Below, in pieces: positions 1 through 7,468 of a DNA stretch of 14,303 nucleotides. The position numbers and the translations under genes were made by a program. Each line of letters opens with the position of its first letter. Positions within the stretch are counted from its first letter, which is position 1. Origin of the DNA: Oscillospiraceae bacterium (GTDB lineage Bacteria; Bacillota; Clostridia; Oscillospirales; Ruminococcaceae). A model generated the notes under the pieces. That model worked only from the letters and a program-made list of their open reading frames with translations, did not search any database and had not been told where the DNA came from. The stretch spans positions 1 through 14,303 of the forward strand of contig JAHHUA010000028.1 of NCBI GenBank assembly GCA_020024235.1, read 5' to 3'.

Positions 1-138
1 TTATAATCTAGTTGCTGATTTTATAATATTTCAAGTGTATTATAATTTATTTTTGCGCTTAAATAATAATTTTGCGGAAATTATTCCATGTTTTGCTTAA
101 AAAAGCCCTGCTTATTTTTATAAAATTAATAAAATTAC

Positions 139-167
139 TTGTTATTTGCACATTTATAGGGTATAAT
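139..167 (+). promoter_or_regulatory. Sigma-A-type promoter for asp23-fakA
   Basis: A perfect -10 box TATAAT lies at 162-167, with TTGTTA at 139-144 as the -35 box and a 17-bp spacer. The likely start of transcription is about 20 bp before the strong ribosome binding site AGGAGGTG (183-190) of the first gene. The 1-138 stretch ahead of it is very AT-rich, and I see no gene in it. The assignment rests on the consensus match alone. Confidence 0.65.
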
Positions 168-195
168 AGTATATATTTATTTAGGAGGTGTCTAT

Positions 196-549
196 ATGAT
201 TAAACTTGAAAATCATTTGGGAACAATAGAAATATCCGAAGAATATTTTGCAAACTTAGTAGGTCATGCAGCATCTGAATGTTTCGGCGTGGCAGGTATG
301 GTATTCAGCACCGCTTTTCAGGGTCTTAAATCAGTTATTACATCAAATGATGTTCCTGATAAAGGCGTAAGAGTAAGAACCATCAACGGCAGATTGGTTA
401 TTGATTTACACATAATTGTAACTTACGGACTCAATATATCAGCTATCGTTAAAAGCATTGTCAATAAAGTTCATTACACCGTAGAAGAGGCTACAGGTCT
501 TGAAGTTTCTAAAGTAAATGTCTTTGTTGACGGTATGAAAAACGACTAA
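196..549 (+). CDS. Asp23/Gls24 family envelope stress protein
   Basis: A 117-residue protein of the Asp23/Gls24 (DUF322) family, small proteins linked to alkaline and cell-envelope stress in Gram-positive bacteria; their molecular activity is not well defined. It opens with the family-type segment LENHLGTIEISEEYFANLVG and has the typical middle and C-terminal pattern VRVRTINGRLVIDLHIIVTYG followed by a region ending VSKVNVFVDGM. There is no signal peptide or membrane segment, so it is probably cytosolic or membrane-associated through a partner. The ATG start is fixed by AGGAGGTG five bases upstream. It is followed 73 bp later by fakA, a pairing very common in Firmicutes, and the two are probably cotranscribed from the promoter at 139-167. 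The family call is firm; the exact role is not. Confidence 0.92.
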   Translation: MIKLENHLGTIEISEEYFANLVGHAASECFGVAGMVFSTAFQGLKSVITSNDVPDKGVRVRTINGRLVIDLHIIVTYGLNISAIVKSIVNKVHYTVEEATGLEVSKVNVFVDGMKND

Positions 550-622
550 TTTAACGATTTTTTCAACAGGCTTTTATGCCTTAAATAACATAATTTTATG
601 AGACGAGGAGTGTTACAAAGAA

Positions 623-2308
623 GTGATAAACGGCCAGATTTTAAGAGATGCCTTTATATCCGGTGCAAATAATATTTCAAATTTCAGACAAACAGTGGAT
701 GCTCTCAATGTATTCCCTGTTCCGGACGGCGATACCGGCACAAATATGTCAATGACAATCGGCTCCGCAAAAAGAGAACTTTTGCTTTTGCATGATGATT
801 CCACAGTGGCTGATGTTTCTCATGCTGCGGCTTCCGCTCTTTTGAGAGGTGCCAGAGGAAATTCAGGAGTTATTCTTTCCCTTTTGTTCAGAGGTTTTTC
901 CAAAGGGCTTAAAGGTAAAAACGAAGCTTGCGGAAAAGATATTTCTGATGCTTTGACAATGGGTGTGGAAGCAGCTTACAAAGCTGTTATGAAACCTACG
1001 GAAGGCACCATTTTAACTGTTGCAAGACTTGCATCAGAACATATTTCCGAAATAGTTTCCGAAAATCCCGAAACAGATGCAGTGGTAATTTGGCGTGAAA
1101 TGATTTCTTCCGCCAAGGAAGCACTGGCACAAACCCCAGAACTTCTTCCTGTTCTTAAAAAAGCGGGAGTTGTGGATGCAGGCGGTCAGGGTTTTGTAGT
1201 TATTATAGAAGGCATGATGAGTGTCATCGAAAACGGTGTCATTATTGAATCCGATGATGACAAAGCAAATGCAGCATCTGTTTCCGAAAAGAATGCCGCC
1301 GGTGAATATGAAGGTGATATTACATTTACATACTGCACCGAATTTATAGTTATGAAATCCGATAAAGATACATCTTCCATTAAGCTTAGAGCTTATTTGG
1401 AATCTATCGGCGACAGTGCAGTTGTTGTTGATGATGAAGATATTATCAAATGCCATGTTCATACCGATAATCCCGGAAATGCTTTGCAGGAAGCTCTCAA
1501 ATACGGTATGCTGACAAAAATTAAAATTGAAAATATGCGTGAACAATTTGAAAACCAAAAGGAAAGTGCAAGACAAAACGAAAAACAGGCAGAATCTCAA
1601 AACGAAGAATTCCCTTATGTTGCGGTTGATCCTGACAAAGAATTCGGTTTTGTTTCTGTATGTGCAGGAGATGGTATTAAGCAGCTGTTTACGGATTTAG
1701 GGGTTGATCAGGTTGTAAGCGGCGGTCAAACCATGAATCCATCCACAGATGATATTCTTTCCGCAATTCATGCAACACCTGCCAAGAATGTAATTGTTCT
1801 TCCAAACAATAAAAATATTATTATGGCTGCTGAACAGACAATTAAACTTGCTGACAGAAATGTTACAGTTCTTCCTACAAGAACTATTCCACAGGGAATT
1901 ACAGCTATGCTCTCCTTTGACGCCAGCAGTGATTTGGAAATTAACCGCCTTGAAATGACAAAGGCATTTGAAAAGGTTGGAACAGGTCTTGTAACTTTTG
2001 CCGCAAGAGACAGCAACTTTGACGGTCATAAAATCCAAAAAGGAGAAATCCTCGCTTTGGAAAACGGTAAAGTTTCATTTGTAGAAAAAGATTTGGAAAA
2101 AGCCACAGTTAAACTCATTCGTTCTCTGATAAGAAAAGATGAAACCAAGGACGAATGTTTTGTAACTATCATTTACGGCGAAGGTGTTACCGAAGAACAA
2201 GCCGCTTCTGTTGAAGAAGCTGTAAGAGCTAAGGTTTCCGACAATGTGGAATTTGCTCTTGTTGACGGTGGTCAGCCTGTTTATTACTACATTATCTCTG
2301 TAGAATAA
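623..2308 (+). CDS. fakA: Fatty acid kinase FakA / DAK2-domain protein (YloV)
   Basis: A 561-residue protein, close to the usual length of FakA/YloV. In characterised Firmicutes FakA phosphorylates fatty acids held by a FakB (DegV-type) carrier, producing acyl-phosphate for phospholipid synthesis. The N-terminal DhaL/DAK2 kinase domain (about 1-200) carries PVPDGDTGTNM at 32-42, with Asp35 and Asp37 as expected metal-binding residues, and GARGNSG at 76-82 for nucleotide binding. The middle domain contains HVHTDNPG (278-285), a conserved feature of FakA. A Glu/Gln-rich linker (about 305-330) leads to the DegV-like C-terminal domain. The start is GTG at 623, with GAGGAG at 605-610 a rather long 12 bases upstream. 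No FakB is in the window. Translation is open throughout. The DAK2 family call is very secure and the FakA role is inferred from domain order and Asp23 linkage. Confidence 0.92.
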   Translation: MINGQILRDAFISGANNISNFRQTVDALNVFPVPDGDTGTNMSMTIGSAKRELLLLHDDSTVADVSHAAASALLRGARGNSGVILSLLFRGFSKGLKGKNEACGKDISDALTMGVEAAYKAVMKPTEGTILTVARLASEHISEIVSENPETDAVVIWREMISSAKEALAQTPELLPVLKKAGVVDAGGQGFVVIIEGMMSVIENGVIIESDDDKANAASVSEKNAAGEYEGDITFTYCTEFIVMKSDKDTSSIKLRAYLESIGDSAVVVDDEDIIKCHVHTDNPGNALQEALKYGMLTKIKIENMREQFENQKESARQNEKQAESQNEEFPYVAVDPDKEFGFVSVCAGDGIKQLFTDLGVDQVVSGGQTMNPSTDDILSAIHATPAKNVIVLPNNKNIIMAAEQTIKLADRNVTVLPTRTIPQGITAMLSFDASSDLEINRLEMTKAFEKVGTGLVTFAARDSNFDGHKIQKGEILALENGKVSFVEKDLEKATVKLIRSLIRKDETKDECFVTIIYGEGVTEEQAASVEEAVRAKVSDNVEFALVDGGQPVYYYIISVE

Positions 2309-2347
2309 TCACAGCAAATTTTCTATATAAAAACTCATCACAATTAA

Positions 2348-2377
2348 AATATAGCCGACTTCGGCTATATTTTTTTT
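2348..2377 (+). terminator. Intrinsic terminator between fakA and aroB
   Basis: A 10-bp stem, AATATAGCCG (2348-2357) pairing with CGGCTATATT (2362-2371), closes a four-base loop and runs into T7 (2371-2377). This is a textbook factor-independent terminator 40 bp after the fakA stop. It ends only 21 bp before the aroB start, leaving no room for a promoter after it, so aroB expression must involve either read-through or a promoter placed before the hairpin. Confidence 0.85.
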
Positions 2378-2398
2378 GAAATAAAAGAAGGTGTTACA

Positions 2399-3436
2399 GT
2401 GGAAATTATTCCGATAAAATGTTCAGTGCCTTATAATGTTTATTTAGGCGAAAATCTTATATCCAACCTAAACCTATTTATAGATAAAAATTACAGTTGT
2501 GCATTAATAATAACTGATGACAATGTGGATAAAATTTACTCGGAAAATTGTATTCAAAGTTTAAATCATCTCTTTCCCATATATAAATATGTATTTCCCC
2601 ATGGAGAAAGCAGCAAAAATATAAATGAATATATTAAAATAACAAATTTTATGGCTGAAAAATCCATGGACAGAAAAAGTCTTATTATTGCTTTAGGCGG
2701 AGGTGTAACAGGTGATTTAAGCGGATTTGTTTCTTCTACTTATATGAGAGGCATTGATTTTATTCAAATTCCCACATCACTTTTGGCTATGGTGGATTCA
2801 TCGGTAGGAGGTAAAACTGCTGTAGATACACCATTTGGCAAAAATATGCTGGGAACCTTCTATCAGCCAAAAGCTGTAATTTGTGATATAAACACTCTTT
2901 CTACACTGCCAAATGAATACATCAACGATGGTTTAGGTGAAATCGTAAAATATTGTATTTTAAGCGGCGGAGAACTTTTCCGAAAATTAAGTAAACCTTT
3001 TAACTGTAATAATAAGGAAATAATTTCTGACTGTATAAAAATAAAATCGGAAATTGTATCTTCTGATGAATTTGAAGAAGGCACACGACAGCTTCTTAAT
3101 TTAGGTCATACTTTCGGTCATTGTATAGAGCTTTTAAGTGATTTTAAATTGAGCCATGGCAAAGCCGTAGCAAAAGGAATTTATTTAATTGCAGATATTT
3201 CATATAAAAATAAGCTTTGTTCTGAAGAAGTTTTCAGAGAAATTAAAAATCTCCTGAATTTTCATGGATTTAATTTGCAAATTCCATATACATATCAGGA
3301 AATCTTTGATATAATCAAACATGATAAGAAGAAAAACGGCGAATTTATAAATTTAGTAATTCCCGAAAATATAGGAAAATGCAAAATTATAAAAATAAGT
3401 TTTAATGAACTTCATCAAATGATGATACAGGAGTAA
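2399..3436 (+). CDS. aroB: 3-dehydroquinate synthase
   Basis: A 345-residue enzyme converting DAHP to 3-dehydroquinate, the second step of the shikimate pathway, using NAD+ and a divalent metal in the cytosol. Family signatures are all present: ALGGGVTGDLSGF (98-110) for NAD+ binding, PTSLLAMVDSSVGGKT (125-140), the FGKNMLGTFYQPKAV block (146-160), and metal ligands Glu181 (GEIVKY), His237 (LGHTFGH) and His253 (LSHGKA). Length is normal for the family. The start is GTG at 2399, chosen because AGAAGG lies just upstream and Met-equivalent placement gives the usual N-terminus ending in the nucleotide-binding fold. It is the first of the aro genes and is separated from aroA by three bases, so the two are almost certainly translated from one message. 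No defects were seen. Confidence 0.97.
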   Translation: MEIIPIKCSVPYNVYLGENLISNLNLFIDKNYSCALIITDDNVDKIYSENCIQSLNHLFPIYKYVFPHGESSKNINEYIKITNFMAEKSMDRKSLIIALGGGVTGDLSGFVSSTYMRGIDFIQIPTSLLAMVDSSVGGKTAVDTPFGKNMLGTFYQPKAVICDINTLSTLPNEYINDGLGEIVKYCILSGGELFRKLSKPFNCNNKEIISDCIKIKSEIVSSDEFEEGTRQLLNLGHTFGHCIELLSDFKLSHGKAVAKGIYLIADISYKNKLCSEEVFREIKNLLNFHGFNLQIPYTYQEIFDIIKHDKKKNGEFINLVIPENIGKCKIIKISFNELHQMMIQE

Positions 3437-3439
3437 ACA

Positions 3440-4705
3440 GTGAATATAAAAATTATTCCATCAAATATATTTGGTAATACAGAGGCTATCTCATCAAAAT
3501 CTCATATTCATCGGCTTTTAATAGCTGCTGCATTATCGGAAAACAGCAGTGAAATTTATTTTAACAAAACCTCAATGGATATTGATGCTACAAAAAGCTG
3601 TCTTATTGCCATGGGTTTTCATATTGCAGAAGAAAACTGTAAATTTAAAATTTCACCTGCCAAAATCATAAATAATAAAAACCTTTTACTCCCCTGTGGC
3701 GAAAGCGGTTCTACATTGCGGTTTTTATTGCCCATAGCAGGTGCTTTGGGTATTAACGGAGATTTTATCACAAAGGGAAAACTGGCTAAACGACCTCTTT
3801 CCCCTCTAAAAGAAGAACTTACAGCCAAAGGTATGACTATATTTTTAAAAGATGATATTATTCATGTGGAAAACAAACTTTCCTATGGGGAATTTACATT
3901 GCCGGGAAATATTTCTTCCCAGTTTATTACAGGCTTATTATTTGCTCTGCCACTGGTTTCAAATGACAGTAAAATTTTAATCACCACACCAATAGAATCC
4001 CGAGGTTATATAGATTTAACTCTGTCAGTTTTAGAGCAATTCGGCATAGCTATTGAAGAAAAAGAAAATACCTTTTATATAAAGGGTGGTCAAAAATATA
4101 TAGCTCCCGAAAAAATATATGCAGAGGGCGACTGGTCCAACAGTGCATTTTGGCTTACTATGGGTGCATTTTCCGAAAAAGGTATAAGCTGTATGGGGCT
4201 AAAATCAAATTCCCTTCAGGGGGACAGAGAAATTTTAGATATTCTGAAAAAATTCGGTGCAGATGTAACCATAGAAAAAAATAAAATCACAGTAAAGGCA
4301 AACAAACTTCATGGCATTAAAATAAACTGTGAACAAATCCCCGATATTGTACCTGAAACAGCGGTTTTAGGGGCACTGGCTCAAGGAGAAACCATAATTT
4401 CCGGTGCGGAAAGACTCCGTATTAAAGAATCTGACCGCATTAATGCAATCTGCACCTGTCTAAAAAATTTAGGTGCTGATATAGAAGAAAAAAATGACGG
4501 TTTTATTATAAAAGGCAAAGAATTTTTAAAGGGCGGCAGAGTAAATTCCTTTAATGACCATAGAATTGCCATGATGTGTGCCATAGCTGCGGTAAAGTGC
4601 AAAAATCCGGTTATAATTGAAAATGCTGAGGCAGTAAATAAATCCTACCCCGATTTTTACATTGACTATATGAAATTGGGAGGAAAAACAGAAAAAGAGG
4701 TATAA
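3440..4705 (+). CDS. aroA: EPSP synthase (3-phosphoshikimate 1-carboxyvinyltransferase)
   Basis: A 421-residue enzyme that transfers the enolpyruvyl group of PEP to shikimate-3-phosphate, the sixth step of the pathway. The substrate-binding start SSKSHIHR (18-25) provides the conserved Lys20 and Arg25; CGESGSTLR (86-94), AKRPL (116-120) and SSQF (159-162) follow. IPDIVP (300-305) holds the catalytic Asp302, RLRIKESDR (325-333) the catalytic Glu330, and FNDHR (371-375) the last PEP-binding Arg. Both halves of the inverse alpha/beta barrel are complete. The start is GTG at 3440, directly after the aroB stop, with CAGGAG (3428-3433) embedded in the aroB end as ribosome binding site; this suggests translational coupling. 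The stop is one base before the aroC start. The residue pattern at the PEP site differs in detail from the Escherichia coli enzyme, and I draw no conclusion about glyphosate response. Confidence 0.97.
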   Translation: MNIKIIPSNIFGNTEAISSKSHIHRLLIAAALSENSSEIYFNKTSMDIDATKSCLIAMGFHIAEENCKFKISPAKIINNKNLLLPCGESGSTLRFLLPIAGALGINGDFITKGKLAKRPLSPLKEELTAKGMTIFLKDDIIHVENKLSYGEFTLPGNISSQFITGLLFALPLVSNDSKILITTPIESRGYIDLTLSVLEQFGIAIEEKENTFYIKGGQKYIAPEKIYAEGDWSNSAFWLTMGAFSEKGISCMGLKSNSLQGDREILDILKKFGADVTIEKNKITVKANKLHGIKINCEQIPDIVPETAVLGALAQGETIISGAERLRIKESDRINAICTCLKNLGADIEEKNDGFIIKGKEFLKGGRVNSFNDHRIAMMCAIAAVKCKNPVIIENAEAVNKSYPDFYIDYMKLGGKTEKEV

Positions 4706-4706
4706 T

Positions 4707-5789
4707 ATGTCATCTACTTTCGGTAAAAATATAAAAATTACAATTTTCGGTGAATCACATAGTGAATCTATAGGTGTAACCATTGACGGACTGCCTGCCG
4801 GAAAAAAAATCAATATGGAAAAACTTTTCTGTTTTACCTCCAGACGAGCTCCAGGTACTTCGGAGTTTACAACAGCCAGAAAAGAAGATGACAAACCCCA
4901 TTTTATCTGTGGACTTATAAATAACACCACCTGTGGTTCCCCGCTGACAGCTCTTATAATGAACAAGGATACCAAAGCCAAAGATTATGCAAAAATTGCG
5001 GATTTACCACGGCCTTCCCATGCAGATTATACTGCCCATATCAAATACAATGGATATAATGACACAAGAGGCGGAGGACATTTTTCAGGCAGACTGACAG
5101 CTCCTCTCTGTTTGGCAGGAGGAATTATAATGCAGTTTTTGGAAGATAAAAACATAAGCATTTTTTCCCATATTAAACAGATTTACAAATTTAAAGACAT
5201 GGCTTTTGACCCTGTAAACCCAGATATAAGTTATTACAAAAGTTTAGCGCAAAAGCCCTTTCCTGTTATGGACACTGAATCAGAAAAAAATATGAAGTCC
5301 GCAATTACAAAAGCCAAATCCGAAGGAAATTCTCTGGGCGGAATAATAGAGTGTATGATAACAGGACTTCCTGTAGGTGTGGGTGAACCTATGTTTGACG
5401 GTTTAGAAAATAAAATTTCCCAAGCTGTTTTTGCCATACCTGCTGTAAAAGGCATTGAATTTGGCAGTGGTTTTGACTCAGCTTTACTTACAGGAAAAGA
5501 AAATAATGATGAATTTTATACCGAAAAAGGTCATATAAAAACCAAAACCAATAATAGTGGGGGAATAAACGGAGGTATTTCAAATGGAATGCCAATTATA
5601 TTTAACACAGTTATAAAACCCACACCATCTATAGCTATTACTCAAAATACTGTAAGTCTTTCCCAAAATAAAAATGAAAAACTTATTATTGAGGGGAGAC
5701 ATGACCCATGTATTGTACCCCGTGCTTTACCCTGTATAGAAAGTGCTGCAGCTATATCAATATATGATTTACTTTTGGATTTAAAATAA
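4707..5789 (+). CDS. aroC: Chorismate synthase
   Basis: A 360-residue, FMN-dependent enzyme that makes chorismate from EPSP, the last common step to Phe, Tyr, Trp and folate. FGESHSESIGVTIDGLPAG (14-32) is the family N-terminal signature, RPSHAD (102-107) carries the second conserved His, and DTRGGGHFSGR (119-129) is the flavin/substrate loop. The C-terminal part has the SGGINGGISNG block and the EGRHDPCIVPRALPCIE block, both diagnostic. Length is typical. The ATG start lies one base after the aroA stop and uses AAAGAGG at 4694-4700. The enzyme needs reduced FMN; no flavin reductase domain is attached, so it is the monofunctional type. No defects were seen. Confidence 0.97.
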   Translation: MSSTFGKNIKITIFGESHSESIGVTIDGLPAGKKINMEKLFCFTSRRAPGTSEFTTARKEDDKPHFICGLINNTTCGSPLTALIMNKDTKAKDYAKIADLPRPSHADYTAHIKYNGYNDTRGGGHFSGRLTAPLCLAGGIIMQFLEDKNISIFSHIKQIYKFKDMAFDPVNPDISYYKSLAQKPFPVMDTESEKNMKSAITKAKSEGNSLGGIIECMITGLPVGVGEPMFDGLENKISQAVFAIPAVKGIEFGSGFDSALLTGKENNDEFYTEKGHIKTKTNNSGGINGGISNGMPIIFNTVIKPTPSIAITQNTVSLSQNKNEKLIIEGRHDPCIVPRALPCIESAAAISIYDLLLDLK

Positions 5790-5809
5790 AATAAAAAGGA
5801 GGTTATTTT

Positions 5810-7045
5810 ATGCAATGTTACGGACTTATCGGGGAAACTTTAAAACACAGTTTTTCTCCGCAAATACATAAACTTTTAGGGAATTATACCTATGAACTAT
5901 GTGAAACAAATGAAAATAATCTGGAAAACTTGATAAAAAACCCCCAATACAATGGTTTTAATATAACTATACCATATAAAAAAACCGTTATGAAATATTT
6001 AGATGAAATAAGCACAGACGCTTTAAAAATCGGAAGTGTAAATACTATTGTCAAAAAAAATAATAAATTAATTGGATATAACACCGATTATTATGGATTT
6101 AAATATCTTTTGGACACAAACGGAATAAATCCAAAAGGGTTAAAATCCCTTATTTTGGGAAGTGGCGGTGCCTGTGCCACTGTATATGCAGTTTTGGAAA
6201 ACTTAGGGGCAAGAGAAATTGTTATTATTTCACGAAATGGTGAAAATAATTATGACAACTTAAATATTCACAGTGATGCTGATATTATAATTAACACCAC
6301 TCCTGTAGGAATGTATCCAAACAGCGGAGAATGTCCCATAGATTTTGATATTTTCCCAAAATGCCGCTATGCAGTGGATTTAATCTATAACCCATTGAGA
6401 ACTAAATTTGTCATTGAGGCACAAAAAAGAAATATAACCTCTGTAGGAGGAATATCCATGCTGGTGGCACAGGCTAAAAAAGCCTCAGAACTTTTTACCG
6501 AAAAAACTATTTCTAAAACAAAAGAAAAAAATATTATTCAAAAAATTATAAGACGCAAAAGCAATATAGTTTTTATAGGTATGCCCGGATGTGGAAAAAC
6601 TTTAGTAGGCAAACTGCTTGCTAAAAGAATTAACCGACCTTTCTTTGATACTGACAAAATAATAGAAGAAAAATACAATATTATAATAAAAAAATTTATT
6701 CAGGAATATGGAGAATCAGAATTCAGAAAACTGGAAACAGAAGTTATTAAAGAAATCGGAAAATTAAACCATGTTGTTATTTCTACAGGAGGAGGAGCTG
6801 TTACCACAAAAGAAAACTACTTTTATCTAAAGCAAAATGGTTTGATAATTTGGCTTAAAAGAGATTTAAGAAAACTTTCCACCAAAGAAAGACCTATTTC
6901 CAAAGCTTTAGGAATTGAGGAATTATTTCGCCGCAGAAAAGATTTGTATAAAAACTGGTGTGATTTATCTGTGGAAAATATCAGTTTAAAAAATACACTT
7001 AAATATTTGGAGGAAAAAATAAACCATGAAAATACTCATTATTAA
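5810..7045 (+). CDS. Bifunctional shikimate dehydrogenase-shikimate kinase (AroE-AroK fusion)
   Basis: A 411-residue fusion of two consecutive pathway enzymes. Residues 1 to about 235 are shikimate dehydrogenase: HSFSPQIH (13-20) binds shikimate, Lys57 (TIPYKK) and Asp93 (YNTDYYGF) are the catalytic pair, GSGGAC (117-122) binds NADP with Arg142 in the SRN loop, and Gln221 (LVAQA) is the C-terminal substrate contact. A Lys-rich linker (about 236-250) leads to shikimate kinase: Walker A GMPGCGKT (257-264), Asp280 and Asp282 (FFDTDK), Arg306 (FRKLE), GGG (327-329), the lid Arg361 (KERPIS) and RRRKDLY (374-380). Every key residue of both enzymes is present, so both halves should be active. The ATG follows a strong AAGGAGGT. 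The continuous frame shows no stop between the domains. The 3' end overlaps aroQ by 20 bp. Confidence 0.95.
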   Translation: MQCYGLIGETLKHSFSPQIHKLLGNYTYELCETNENNLENLIKNPQYNGFNITIPYKKTVMKYLDEISTDALKIGSVNTIVKKNNKLIGYNTDYYGFKYLLDTNGINPKGLKSLILGSGGACATVYAVLENLGAREIVIISRNGENNYDNLNIHSDADIIINTTPVGMYPNSGECPIDFDIFPKCRYAVDLIYNPLRTKFVIEAQKRNITSVGGISMLVAQAKKASELFTEKTISKTKEKNIIQKIIRRKSNIVFIGMPGCGKTLVGKLLAKRINRPFFDTDKIIEEKYNIIIKKFIQEYGESEFRKLETEVIKEIGKLNHVVISTGGGAVTTKENYFYLKQNGLIIWLKRDLRKLSTKERPISKALGIEELFRRRKDLYKNWCDLSVENISLKNTLKYLEEKINHENTHY

Positions 7046-7457
7046 CGGTCCTAATATAAATATGCTGGGAATAAGAGAACCTCAAATATATGGTCAAAAT
7101 AGTTATAATGATTTAATCAAATATATTCATGATTATTGTGTAAAAGAAAATATATATGTAAACTTTTATCAGTCCAATCATGAAGGAGATATTGTAGATA
7201 AAATTCAGCAGTCATATGAAAAATTTGATGGAATTGTGATAAATCCTGCTGCTTACACACATACAAGCATAGCAATTCTTGACGCCCTTAAAGCAGTGGA
7301 AATTCCAACTGTGGAAGTACATTTAAGTGATATAAATTTAAGAGAAGAATTCAGAAAAATATCCTATGTTTCATTGGCTGCTGTCAAAACTATAAGCGGA
7401 AAAGGATTTGACGGATATATAGAAGCTATTGATTTTTTAAAAGAATATATAAAATAA
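7026..7457 (+). CDS. aroQ: 3-dehydroquinate dehydratase, type II
   Basis: A 143-residue type II dehydroquinase, the third pathway step, converting 3-dehydroquinate to 3-dehydroshikimate; the family forms dodecamers. NGPNINMLGIREPQIYG (7-23) gives the active-site Arg17 and the catalytic Tyr22. SNHEGDIVD (50-58), INPAAYTHTS (72-81, with Asn73 and His79) and VEVHLSDINLREEFR (96-110, with His99) complete the site. Length is normal. The ATG lies inside the end of the aroE-aroK gene, with GGAGG at 7009-7013 in the upstream coding sequence, so translation of the two is probably coupled. Placing type II rather than the unrelated type I (AroD) is unambiguous. Confidence 0.97.
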   Translation: MKILIINGPNINMLGIREPQIYGQNSYNDLIKYIHDYCVKENIYVNFYQSNHEGDIVDKIQQSYEKFDGIVINPAAYTHTSIAILDALKAVEIPTVEVHLSDINLREEFRKISYVSLAAVKTISGKGFDGYIEAIDFLKEYIK

Positions 7458-7468
7458 GGAAACTAAAA

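Noticed and set aside
1034..1600. Long minus-strand open frame inside fakA
   Set aside because: It lies wholly antisense to a well-supported gene and has no family features or ribosome binding site.
4526..4981. Minus-strand open frame across the aroA-aroC junction
   Set aside because: Antisense to two genes with full sets of active-site motifs; no independent coding evidence.
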